From positions 225,193,924 through 225,257,923 of the forward strand of contig CM056993.1 in NCBI GenBank assembly GCA_029891345.1: a DNA stretch of 64,000 nt, written 5' to 3'. Shown here piece by piece: positions 46,735 to 57,741 of this stretch. This stretch comes from Dryococelus australis. Taxonomy: Eukaryota > Arthropoda > Insecta > Phasmatodea > Phasmatidae. The number at the start of each line of letters is the position of its first letter. Position 1 is the first letter of the stretch. The notes under the pieces are model-generated. The model saw nothing but the letters and a program-made list of their open reading frames with translations, was not told the origin of the DNA and made no database searches. The position numbers were made by a program, and so were the translations under genes.

Positions 46735-47005
46735 TTTAGTACCCAAAATCATTTAAATATTTTACAGTGGAAAGTGCTTGATTTTCGCCTCTGCTCCGGG
46801 ATACCAAAATAAAAAAAGACAATCGTAAAGGTAATAATTGACTGATATATCATATTTCATTCTATCACTCGTTTTCAATTTTGTAGTGTCCCCATGGTAA
46901 TGTATTAATACCATCTTTAAGAATAAATCTTTTATCATCTTTGGGACTTAATGCTTTTTTCCTCATCTCAAACTTATAGAGTTTATGGTTCTTACATCTA
47001 ATAAG
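46735..47005. other. Intergenic spacer between MMP and PolB
   Basis: Some of this reads as an extension of the polymerase C-terminus (LYKFEMRKKALSPKDDKRFI-like on the minus strand near 46,910-47,000), so the polymerase may extend to about 46,870. Confidence 0.5.
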
Positions 47006-50000
47006 ATTCATACTTTTGTATAACACTTTTTTTTACCAAACAAACGCTTTTTGTAGCTGCCAAAACTAATCTCATTTATGACTACAGCATTTTTCACACC
47101 CTTTGCTCTTTTCTTTACACTACCCTCCACATTCATTTCATACATTTTCGATTTCAAACCAATAAATTCTTCCATTATTTTTCCATTACATTCATCTTCC
47201 ATTTTGCCAATAATCTTTTTGTTAACTAATGGTATGCCATGTGGATTATCCTTTCTATAGTCAGAAGTATCAAAATGGTTGACAATTTCTTTCATGTCAC
47301 TGTAGAAGTCTGGTGTTTTTATATAATAGATGTACGAATCAGTATCTTGGTAGCACAGTTCAATATATTCCCCATACTTTGGCTTCATTATATTATAGCG
47401 AAAATCATACATTAAGACTTTCGATAGATCGAGTATACTCATCCCAACATAAATGGGTTTGTTAAAGCACAGATTTGTTTTATTCATATGAACTGCAACC
47501 AAAGAGCTAGTAAATATAGTCCTATCTTTTAAGTTTGGTTTAGCCACTAGTTTATCCATTTGCTTAGAACTTGTGCACAACCGTATATCCACTCCGTTTC
47601 TAATATTCTCCATTGTTTTTTCCAAAAATGGAATTGTTCATTAGCTTGTAAAAATCTTTTTCAAAGTCATTTGTAGACTTTGTTCGCATATTTGTGTTTA
47701 GATCAATATAGGACTTGAGCCAATCTGATTTATCAAACTCCAGAACTCTATGGATCTTTTTCAACTTAATTCCGAGAGATAGATACTGCCTAAGATTTAC
47801 ATAGCGTAATACATATTTCTCTTTATCATTCCGAATAGTCAAGAGTTTGGGGTTATTTGAACCTTCCCGGAATTTTTTTCTTTGGTGCCAATGGCAGATC
47901 TTTGTGGAGATCGTGTAGTTCATGTGGGTATTCCAAATCAACTTCCAATATATACGCTTTGATAGCATCATCTTCTATTTCTATTACATCTATATTTGTA
48001 TTTGCCCACTTAAACCCACCATAGGGCAAATACTGATTCATAGCCCATCCATATAAGTTATTGGCATCCAGATATGCAAGACAAAAGATTTCCTTTGTGC
48101 TGTCATAAGCAATCATGTATTTATTATTTGCTTTAGCATATCGCTTACAACATTGTGAAATTCCACCACGAACACCTTTTTCTATCACCAAAATCATGTC
48201 GTAATCTGTTAATAACTCTAGTTCTAGTTTAGTGTGTTTGAACATAGCATCCCACGCTAACCCTGGGGCTGTGAAATACCATGCTGGATCTAACTTATAT
48301 GTTTTGAGACACAGATCTCTAAAATTTTCCATTATATCAGACAATATAAACACATCAGATTTGTTATACAGTTCTGTATACTCTCTTAGAGATTTTATGT
48401 TGAATTTTTCCCACACCTTTCTCGCAAATTCGTAATCTTTGTCTGTAATGCCGCATTTATTGAGTCTGTTGTAAAATGCATCTTTGGATGGAAGCGATGT
48501 CTCACAAAATTTTTCAGCACTGTCCATGTAGTCATATGGGTAGACACCTTTTCTTGTAACAAAGTCAAGAAGTTCATTGGAAAAATGTGTACATGTTTCT
48601 CGGAATTGGCTTCTGGAAAGGTTGCTAGAGAGTTTATCGATACTACTAGCCATAAATTTAAATGAGTCAATAATTCTAAGATTCACACTTCCACATACAT
48701 GCTTCATAAAAGAAATATATTTTTATTCATTGTTGGGAATTAGATCAATCTTATATTCATCAATGCCAAGATCTCTTATGAATAAATGTGTGTCAGCCAG
48801 ATAGATTGTGTATAAACACTGGGACAAAACATGGATTTCTATACAATAAGTTACAATGTCTACGTGCAGCTCCCCTAAATTTCCCTGTAAGATGATCATG
48901 ATCTCTCACAGAATCACCATTCAAAGGCTTTTCACATATATGGCAATGGGTAGCTGTATAATAAACAATTTGTTCTTTCTGAGTTAGTGGAAGCATTGGT
49001 TTTTCATTTCTGTATATATCACCAATAGACTGTGCTTCTTCCATTAGCATTTTAACGAACACAGTAGATGCATCAGGTCCTTCATAAGTTACTGGTGGTT
49101 TATAGTACCCATGTTCGTATTTTACATAGCAACAGAAGCTAATAGGCTTGTGTTTTTGGTATGGTTTCGTGTAACCTTCATCGGCGTTTGGTTGGCAAGT
49201 TTAGATTTTAGTCAACAAACATTCAAAATCAGCATATATCACAAATGGAACTCTCAAAGAATGATTTTGGTTTTGAAATCTTAATATGTAATTTTTTCCT
49301 TTAGATGGTAGTTCAACTCTAAAACCATCGTGATCTCGACAGTCTTGTTCGTGATCTTTTAGCTTATTTACAGAGTAGAAATGTTGCAAACATCTATCAC
49401 GTATAAATATTTTGTGACTATTTTTCGTTCCTTGTGATGCGACAAGTCTCGAAAGACTTTTTACCCAACAGTAGTGATCGTTCTTTTCGTCTTTGATATA
49501 GAGTAGGTTCATGTGCTTGTCCATATTATTTTTTGTTATTTTTAATGGACAGATTATACATTTCTTACCGCCATCTTCTTCTCCCAATGCGTATATATTT
49601 ATAGAAATTCCACTTCTCTTCTCAAAGGTTGGTATGCTATCCAATTTTATTGGAAATTCCAAACCCTTAAGTGCATCATCAAACTCATGTTCCTAAGCTT
49701 CGTATTTATTCACTCTTTGAGGGTCTTTTTTTACTTGATGCAATGCAGTTAGAACAGACCACAAAAAACATTTTTGATCAGCGTTCTTAATATTAATTAC
49801 CGCCTGCTTAGTTTTGATTTTTTCTGGGAGATCAACATAAGAACTGCCCTTGAATGGTACATATTTATTTATTCGCACTTCTAGTTTAAATATTCTGTTG
49901 AGTGCCCACTGAGATCCCTTTGCTTCGAATGTCTCCATCTCAGCTATGATTTTCGATATACTGTTGGTATAATATTCTTCCAGATTAGTCGATTTCAGTA

Positions 50001-50656
50001 TAATTTCGTTCTTTGTTTTAAAAGAGCTTTCTACATATTCAATATTTTCACGAATTCCCCTTTTGTACTCAGTGAAGAATTTCATGTTCACTTTGAATGA
50101 TTTTGAATGCTTACTAATTAGCACTGTGACAGTTTCTTTTACATCATTTAGGAAATGCTTTGGGTCTTTGTATGCTTTTACATTCTTTACAGCATAAGAC
50201 TTGATCCTACTTTGAAATGCTGTTTCGATTTCTTCTACACTGAATATGGGTGTGTACTTATGAATATTACTCCTCAAGTGACTTCTTATGAGAGATGGTT
50301 TGTAATAGTGGCTACATGTTTCATATTTCACTTGTCTCTCTCGTGGGAACTTCTGTTTTTATATTATTAAGTGTTGTGGAACTTTAAACATTTCCTATGC
50401 ATTTGTTGGTTCATGTGATTGGTGTAAGACCTTTGTGCAATCTACTTTTAAGATGGCTTCTTATGAGAGATGGTTTGTAAAAGTGTTTACAAGTGTCACA
50501 CTTGACATATTTCTCTTTAGATTTCTTCTTCTTTCTTTCCACAAAGATGCCATTCTCAAACTTATATTCTTTCCAAACATTACCAGTTGCGTTAACCTTT
50601 TTCATTGCCATGGTCGTCATCATATTAGACATCGGTTGATTTTTATTTGCGCTCAT
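46870..50656 (-). pseudogene. polB: Polinton protein-primed DNA polymerase B
   Basis: About 1,250 codons, starting MSANKNQPMSN at a TAATAAATG box (50,654-50,662). Order: Cys/His finger CDTCKHFYKPSLIRSH and a second such finger; conserved N-terminal region; exonuclease start VPFVIYADFECLL (about 49,220); zinc-type CHICEKPLNGDSVRDHDH; HNLSGYDTHLFI; polymerase motif A YLDANNLYGWAMNQY (about 48,060); motif [13 protein letters not shown] (about 47,620); motif C CYQDTDSYIYY (about 47,350). This enzyme replicates linear Polinton DNA using a terminal protein as primer. It is broken at about five to seven places, each piece long. Confidence 0.95.
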
Positions 50657-50688
50657 TTATTATGGACAATATTTTATTTTTTACGTAT

Positions 50689-51260
50689 TCAAATTTTCTT
50701 GAGCTGCTGTATTGTCAACCGTTCTTGCGCAATGCTCAGCGATTCACTCGACATGAGAGAGTATACATCATCGATATGGTATGCATAATGCTTGTTTGCA
50801 TCATAGCATCCGCGACCAGGGAGAAGCGACGAAACATAAGTTGCATGGCAGGTATCGAAATGAGCAAAGGGATCATCCGTCGTGCATATGCCATCTCGCA
50901 GACACCAACTCTCGTCTACACAAAAATCACTCGCTATGCCGTGCCCATTTTTTATCTCTTCGAGAAGAAGCTGGGAACTGCCTCCCATACACTTTCTTTG
51001 CGGGTACATTGTGAGAGAGTCGGTGTACGGCACGTTTCGCGACCACGAGACAAGTCCCTTGACCACAAACGCATCGCTGATGGCGGTCGCGCATGATACT
51101 GCCCAACAGCAGCCGCATTTATATTGGTTGCGCACACGCGAGATGAGTTTTTTCTGGCACCGTTCGTCAGAATCGTCGCTCTATAAAGAAACGGCCCAGT
51201 TGAACTCTGCTGGCACGAGCGTGTATTTTGGGGAGGTAAAAAGAAGAGGCAGTCAAACAT
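50689..51260 (-). pseudogene. Papain-family cathepsin-like protease (cargo)
   Basis: The active-site segment reads VRNQYKCGCCWAVSCATAIS, matching RNQ..CG.CWA of peptidase C1A. LTMYPQRKCMGGSSQLLLEE follows as the GC.GG-type loop. About 149 codons are open from the active site to the end; a less clear stretch upstream (PKYTLVPAEFNWAV) extends it to about 51,260. The CGCCWA form resembles cathepsins of large DNA viruses rather than lysosomal ones (from memory). It is GC-rich relative to the Polinton, lacks the start box and lies between PolB and the right TIR, so it looks acquired. Some breaks are present and the C-terminal His/Asn part of the fold is not identified. Confidence 0.78.
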
Positions 51261-51508
51261 TACATTTCGCGTGTCTGACTTTGTCGGTTCGTGTTGGTAG
51301 AATCACACAGTTTGGGAAGACAAATTGCGCGTGCTGGGATTAAAGTGTTTAATAGCTCGCGAGCCGTTAAACATGCCATAATGGCAGTACCTGCAACATG
51401 TTGATGCTTTAATAAAACGAAATAGAATGCCTTTGTTTAATGCCACAATCCTCCATTCCATCATATGCAAAATTTATACCACCATGATTAACACCATCTA
51501 AAACATTT

Positions 51509-51694
51509 TCACTGAAAATCTGAAGATATGTCTGACAAGGTTACTTTAAAATTCCCGGAAGTAATTACCACTTTGTGTCCATACCGTGTATCAGATATTT
51601 CAGCATGGTCTATGGGATAGGTCTGTCCAATTGAAAGTTCGGAAAGTTTCTTAAATTGTTGGACTCCATTCAATACATTTAGCAACTGATCCAT
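51509..51694 (-). pseudogene. TIR-embedded Polinton ORF, right copy
   Basis: MDQLLNVLNGVQQFKKLSEL... with THAEISDTRYGHKVV-like continuation; near-identical to the left copy over at least 125 bases. Start box TAATAAACAATG on the minus strand at 51,692-51,703. Confidence 0.65.
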
Positions 51695-51754
51695 TGTTTA
51701 TTATGGACAATATTTTATTTATTTATTTTTTGCATATTCAATTTTCTTGAGTCG

Positions 51755-52065
51755 CTCTTTGCAACTTTTTGTGGATGCACCCAAATGCAACTTTTTGCAG
51801 TCACTTTTTGCGGTTGCACCCAAATGCAACTTTTGCGGTCACTTTTTGCTGTTGCACTCTAATGCAACTTTTGCAATCACTTTTTTTGTGGCTGCACTCG
51901 AATCGGCAGCTGATGTTTTGTGATGGCTTGTGCATTCAATTTGTTGTTGGTTTTCTGATGATGGGGGGGGGGGGGGGGGGGGGCTGCTCCCAATCGCAAC
52001 TTTTTGCAGTCACTTTTTGCGGTTGCACTCTTAACACAACTTTTGCTGTCCCTTTTATGCGGCTG
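51755..52065 (-). repeat. Tandem array inside right TIR
   Basis: About seven units of the same 35-40 base repeat as in the left TIR, with a G run of about 19 at 51,964-51,982. Fewer copies than on the left. Confidence 0.85.
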
Positions 52066-52208
52066 TGCTCGAACCGGCAGTTAATGTTTTGGATCAGGAA
52101 ATCAAACTGTAATTTTTTCTGATGATTTCCTGATGGTTTGGGCATTCAATTTGCTGTTGGTTTTCTGATGGTCGCGGGCTGCTCTCGAACCGGCATTTCT
52201 ATACTACT

Positions 52209-52214
52209 TGTGTA
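52209..52214 (+). repeat. Polinton target duplication, right
   Basis: TGTGTA; partner of TATGTA at 39,001-39,006. Confidence 0.65.
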
Positions 52215-52719
52215 ATTTTTGTATCTTATATATATATACATATGCGTGTTTATCTTTATGACAATTCCCATCACATTTGTTGTGTAAAATCGGAAGCTAA
52301 GTAAATAAATAAATAAATTATTAAGTATAAGAGTTCTAATTAGGTAATTTTTCCTTAGTCTGCTTATATATGTTGTTTTAAAATATCTATTAATATTTCT
52401 CGACTCCCGAATTTCCGCATCGTTCAACTCAGCTGTTATATAAGCCTCCATTTTATAGTTGTAGATATAAGAGAAAAAAATATAAAGAAAGTGTAAAATA
52501 TAAAGATAATTGGAAAGCCCGAAAAGTGCTTAAATTATTGGTAAACCGTATTTAACTTCTTGCTACGATCATAATTCTTAAGATATTCGAAAAAAACTTT
52601 TTTTTTTTTTTACATATATTTGCATGTTTATCCTTAGTTTTATTAGGAGAAAATAATTTTATAGAATTATTCTCATGACACACTTTACATGTTTTTGTTG
52701 GATAATTATCGTGGTGAAT

Positions 52720-52983
52720 TTAATTTAAATTAGCTAATGCTATATTGTGTGATTTGCTATTTTTCTGCATTTTGAGAGATGCATTATAAACATTTTTTCC
52801 AAATTCACATATTACTTTCTCTTTTTTTAACTCATAATGACTACTAGCATATTCACTATAACATTTTTTACAGATGTTGACAGGTTTATCTTTTGTGCGT
52901 TTATGTTGTGCAAGACTTTCTATATTTAATAATTTACAATTTTTAAATTGCTTAGATATTGTATTATTTTCCATCTCGAGCAT
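52720..52983 (-). pseudogene. Probable N-terminal piece of old Polinton PolB
   Basis: 87 codons, MLEMENNTISKQFKNCKLLN..., with CKKCYSEYASSHYELK and NSKSHNIALANLN. A Cys-x2-Cys plus spaced His pattern recalls the finger at the start of the younger polymerase. It lies just outside the right end of the younger Polinton, where the rest of the old element should continue. Assignment rests on position and a weak motif. Confidence 0.45.
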
Positions 52984-55900
52984 CTTTACTCTTTATTAAT
53001 TTAGAAAGTTAATTCATGGAGCATATATAAGCTTAAAATAACTGAAAAATGAAAGTCTGTGCATGAAATTGAATTTACTTAAAATATATATAACTTATAT
53101 TATTTATAAACTTTTTACATATTTTTACTCGATTTTTGGTTTAATTTGCTTGACTTTGGCTTAAATTTTCTAGATTAAGATTACTCGCTTGCAAATTGTT
53201 GTTTCTAGAAAACATGAAATTTATTTCTTTTTTCATAAGTTTGCTTCGTTTTACCTTGTGTCAAATCCTGCATGCTCATTTTTGAAAGACTGCTAAACTT
53301 TGCCGTTTTTTTTGCTTATAATTGCTTGTTTTTGAGAATTCTTTATTTAAAAAGCTTCTGGAGCTTCAATTTCGACCTCAAATACCTCTATTTTAGTTTT
53401 AATTTACTTGATTTTCATTAAATTTTAGATTTTTAAATTTTAATTTTCTCCTGTACAAAAAAAACCCTATTTAGTGCACTGTGTTTTTGTTGTAATTTTA
53501 GAAGAAAGAACCCTAAAAATTGTGGTGAGCCAGATTTGGCCTTTTACATCTACTTGAAGTTAGCCTCTGAAGTAACCTGAATGGAGGGAGAATTACTGGA
53601 AGTGCAATTGTAAGTGTTGATCAACTAGCAGGTGGACAATGGGGAGGTGTGTCCAGAAGGGATGTCGTCATGACAGTTACCTCAAGAAGTCTCCCGGGAT
53701 CTGCTGGATCTGCGGGGCTGCAGACGAAGCTGGTGGCAGCTGGAGCTCCTGGCTATGGCAATTTACCAGCACAAAAAGATCCCGGCCATTACATAGGTGG
53801 ATTTTTCGAGGTCTAGTGGCTTGCGTACTCTTAAAAAAGTCTCTAGCCTTGGCAAGCAATAGAGGAGGATTTACAAGCACTTACCCCCTTCCTCTACTAC
53901 TACTACTACTACATCCAGGCCATACAGCGGTAGAGGTGCAGAGACTATCTTGAGCTAGGGGATTACAGCTCTTTTATACTGATTTCTGAAGCTTGTAGAG
54001 GCTCAGGGGTGCGTGGTATGCTTGTCTGAAACCCAGGGGTTTCAAATTCCTGCTACTGAATAGGTACCATGCATTATCAAGGTTCGTGTTCTTTTAAAAT
54101 CCCTTGAAAAGTGCTTGACAAAAATATTTCATTTTCAAGACCTTGAAAGTGTTTAAATTTAATTTTAGTCTGATATTCAGTGTGCTGTTATTTGCCTGGA
54201 CCATGGGGGGAAATGAGGTGTGGTGGATAGGAAATGTTGTTTGCCAGGGCTAAGAGCGCCAGCCCACGGTGCAAGTACAAAGTTACACTTGGTAGCGACT
54301 CCTCCTCTTGGGTTGTGATGGCCGACAACCGTTGGCCTGCCCCATGTCCACACCTTGATAGGTGGTACCAGTTGTAATACCTTTCCACCAGCCATAAATT
54401 ACACTCCAATTGCCTCCTCTAATCAGGGATGTCGGTTCCTTTGATACACCAGCTCACTCCCGAAGGGTTATTTTGGATATGCAATGCCATTAATAAAGAC
54501 ATGTGGTCAATACAAGAGTAAGAAAAAGGTTAAGTAACCGATAGGCGATTAATCACAATAAAAATTTCGACATCTCACCAGAATGTATTTATTATAAGTT
54601 CTTCCCCATTGGGGTATTGAAATTTACAAACTGTCATTCTAGCCAGGCAGGCTCTTACACAGATAAAATGGTCGTAGGGCTTACGAACTTATGTGGTACA
54701 TTATGCCTCTGTCGTGTAAAAGACGAACCGGGGGTGAGAGACCGAGTACTCTAGGCGAGCAATAAACAATAGTTCCGGTATACTAAAGTGAATTAAACAG
54801 AATTACATGATCGTTAATGAACAAAGATGAAGTGCCCGGAGCATTGTGGCACAGTGGTACTCTCACAAGATCTCAGACGCTAATACTTTCTCGTTTGGTG
54901 CGGAGGCCGCTCACTGGCCAGCGCTCCCACCCAAACATCACGTGACATAATTTTACTTAAGATGAAACACAATCAAATGAAACGAAATGGGTTCTACAAT
55001 GCTCATGAGATGTACATATGAATTAACTTTTAATAACAAAACATAAAAGCACATGTTCAAAATATAATAATAAAAACACGTTCAACCAGACCGCACTGCA
55101 TTGGCAACCTAACCTCACTATCGACATATGTAAATTAACAATATCTTTACAGAGGCTGTGACCAGTCAAGTTTTTTAAGTCCATATGAATTTTGCTCGTG
55201 GCAAAACATGTGACTTTATCTTACTTGGGATAAAATGAGTTCAAAACTACTTTTACAATTTTGTAATGGCTATTTTCCACGTGGTCATGTGCACCGGTCC
55301 ACTTTGATGCATCGTTTTGGAAGGTGGTTGAAAATTCCAGTATTTCAACTGCCAGTACTGGTCGAACACCCTTTAAGTATATAAAATATAAAAGAATGGC
55401 TTGTAATACCTAAAAGTCATGTTAATAATTATTAAAAATATTAGAGACATCCACATGTTACACTAGCCTCGTCTGTAGCAATTAAAGTAAATACACAAAA
55501 TTGCACCTCTAGCGCACGAGCTGTCAACAACTTAATAATTACGGCCAGGCAAGATTACACTCAACACATTGAAACCATAATAATACAAGGAGACAATTTG
55601 TCTCGTACTTACGTGATGTACGTAATAAGGAAAAGCAAACCAGACATAGCAGATGGCACTACATAACAATGACCTTCAAAAATGTAAACACTAAATGTAA
55701 ACAAAAACACGTGGCATTCGGTGTGAGACTTTGCACACTGATGCACGATGCGGAACATTAACACTTGTGACGAAAGAACATTTGACATTTACACTAACAC
55801 TATTGGCATTGTAGATGATGACGTACACATACGAAAATAAATATGCACTGCACACTCTCTAACAACTGACATTACCCTAATTACAACTTGATACGCCCCT

Positions 55901-56465
55901 GCACTTGAAACATAACACACGCATGGCACTGGTTCGCCGACTCAGGTGCTCCGCTGTGCTGTTGTGTTGCGACATCTCTGCTGACACGACGTGGTGAATG
56001 GCTTGAGGCCTAGACGTTGTCAAGTCCTTGGATTTATTTTGAGCTCAGAATTATGGGATGCTACTTTTCAGTTACTGCTGACTGGGCAAAATCCTAGTGG
56101 TCCTATTCGTATTTGTGGGCTCTCTTCTTTAAAATAAATGTTAATTTTGTCTGTCCTTATAAAATGTTTCCTCGAATGTGTGCATATTAGCAATTACAAT
56201 GTATCGATAACTATCGATAGTACGGAAATACATCCCATCAATTGTCACCTATAGTGTAGATACAAAAATCTATAAATGGCAAGACGTTGGCTTGGCTGTG
56301 TTTCTGGTTGCGGTGTTGCCCGCTAAAGTTTTCTTTATTTACGAAGTGGATGTGTTTTCCTTTAGTGACAACATTTACACAACAGGCATCGTTTTAATGG
56401 ACCTAATACATTTCTGTCTTATTGTTGTAACATGGCTTTCATCTTCGTACGAGATAGTGATGGGA
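52984..56465. other. Long non-coding stretch
   Basis: No gene recognised in 3.5 kb. GC-richer patches at 53,600-53,960, 54,180-54,480 and 54,830-54,960 hold short open frames on both strands that look accidental. A short CTACTA run is at 53,895-53,913. These patches may be remnants of unrecognised transposons. Confidence 0.5.
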
Positions 56466-56474
56466 AATATAGTT

Positions 56475-56575
56475 CACTAGAATGAACTAGGTCATTCCGA
56501 ACTGGTCACATTTGAGAACAGTTCATTGGGAACCGTTCTTTCGAACTACGGTCGAATGATCATGCGTACTGGCGA
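56475..56575. repeat. GTTC/GAAC-rich inverted motif cluster
   Basis: Repeated GTTCA(C/T)TAGAATGAACTAG, GAACTGGT, AGAACAGTTCATT and GAACCGTTC give many small inverted repeats in 100 bases. This resembles the subterminal ends of a hAT-type DNA transposon, but no partner end was found. Confidence 0.5.
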
Positions 56576-57735
56576 ACTACAGAGGGCAAGTGTAACATCA
56601 ATCCAAGAACTATATAGGTCTTTCTCTTTCACAGTTCCATTTCCCCTCCCCAGAAGAATCTAAGCAAGCGTGAAACGGAAAGAGAAGCAAATAAGTGACA
56701 TATGTTAATTAATTTATAAAGAATCAGTGCTTTATTGTGTGCAGTTCCCGACCCATTTGTGACTCATGCCACTATTTAAATAGGTAGGTCTGCTCTGCGA
56801 TCCCTACAGTTCGAGGCAGTTCTGAACGAGCTAAAACAAAGATACCGATAGACAGAGGCAGATTGATTAGAAGTATGCACGTTGCAATGTGGCCAGTTAT
56901 AGAGAGAAGGATTACCTGTCCGAAAGGGGGGGGGGGGGCTGCAGGGAGTGAGGAACGACGGAGCATGTGCAGTGGCGCACTGTGACGCCAACGCCAGGTC
57001 TAATCATTGCCGAAGCTCAGAGCGGGGGTAGACCGGGGCCCTTTACTACCCGGACGGTATACGTATTTGATGTGGAGGGAGGTAGGGAGAAGCTAACCCC
57101 CTCCCCCTCCACATCCTTCAAAATATTCTAGTCATTCCAGCTGTATTTGTTTTAGGGAATACTGGGTTTCCCCAGCAAACCCTGGTTTCCACGGCTGCCC
57201 CTCCCTCCCACGACTGCTCAGGTTCGTGGGAGGAGGTAACAGTGAAGCCGTTACCTGTTTTTGTCCCTTGAATTACATTAATTTAGAAAAAGACAGGTTA
57301 AGTTATACACTGGATGAGAGTTTGTTAGACTCCTGGCCATTCTTTCCTTGTAAAAGCGGAAACTAAGCCAAAATAATCTCGTGAATTTACTCGTACGAGG
57401 TCTGGGTAAAGGCATTGCCTGCAGTGATATGAGGTGAGGTGATTGTGTTCATGAGATAGTAATTATCCTAAAATAGTTTTTTCGGTTAATCAATTGTGTT
57501 ACAATCAATCTTTCTCAATACCCTGAGGCGCTGTTAGTACCCGAGTACTAGGGCAGGCTGGAAACGTACGGTGGCAGCACATTTATATTATATTTTAGGT
57601 AAGGTAAGAAGTTTTTACTTGTATTTTCGATATAATTAATATTTATTATGTTATAAAGTTAAATTGGAGACGGTATTTGAATTTACTTGCGCTTCATGTA
57701 AAAGAGGAGACAGTGCTGCCATCTCTGGATGGAGA
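56576..57735. other. Non-coding stretch
   Basis: Contains a G run at 56,927-56,938 and C/G-rich patches near 57,060-57,240. No gene recognised. Confidence 0.5.
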
Positions 57736-57741
57736 AATCAA

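Larger units (their letters stand above)
39007..52208. mobile_element. Younger Polinton (Maverick), ~13.2 kb
   Basis: Ends in long inverted repeats starting AGTAGTATAG, with 6-bp duplications. Core genes are PolB, packaging ATPase, adenovirus-type protease, penton-like minor capsid protein, a PLA2-domain virion protein and two small frames. Cargo is an MMP with hemopexin repeats, a Bro-N protein and a cathepsin-like protease. I find no major capsid protein and no retroviral-type integrase, so it looks incomplete as well as broken (about ten to fifteen breaks over all genes). The coding parts of the two terminal repeats are nearly identical, so it is much younger than the Polinton it landed in. 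Confidence 0.93.
51408..52208 (-). repeat. Right terminal inverted repeat
   Basis: Inverted partner of 39,007-39,942; ends ...CTATACTACT followed by the TGTGTA duplication. Confidence 0.9.
29863..52983 (-). mobile_element. Old Polinton fossil, host of nested insertions
   Basis: Pieces of a protein-primed PolB on the minus strand lie at about 29,863-31,267, 32,689-33,366 and 37,723-38,870, with a probable N-terminal piece at 52,720-52,983. Together they keep the order seen in the intact polymerase at 47-50.7 kb. The gaps are three insertions: an unknown 1.4-kb sequence, a Copia element, and a younger Polinton. It is broken at many places and clearly older than what it contains. No terminal repeats are recognised. 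Only polymerase sequence is seen, so the element may once have extended further left or been cut down before the insertions. Confidence 0.75.

Noticed and set aside
53639-53953. 104-codon plus-strand frame as a gene
   Set aside because: Low similarity to anything recognisable, an overlapping open frame on the other strand, and a simple-repeat leucine run at its end.
56772-56991. Minus-strand proline-rich small frames
   Set aside because: Short, overlapping in two registers and driven by a G run.
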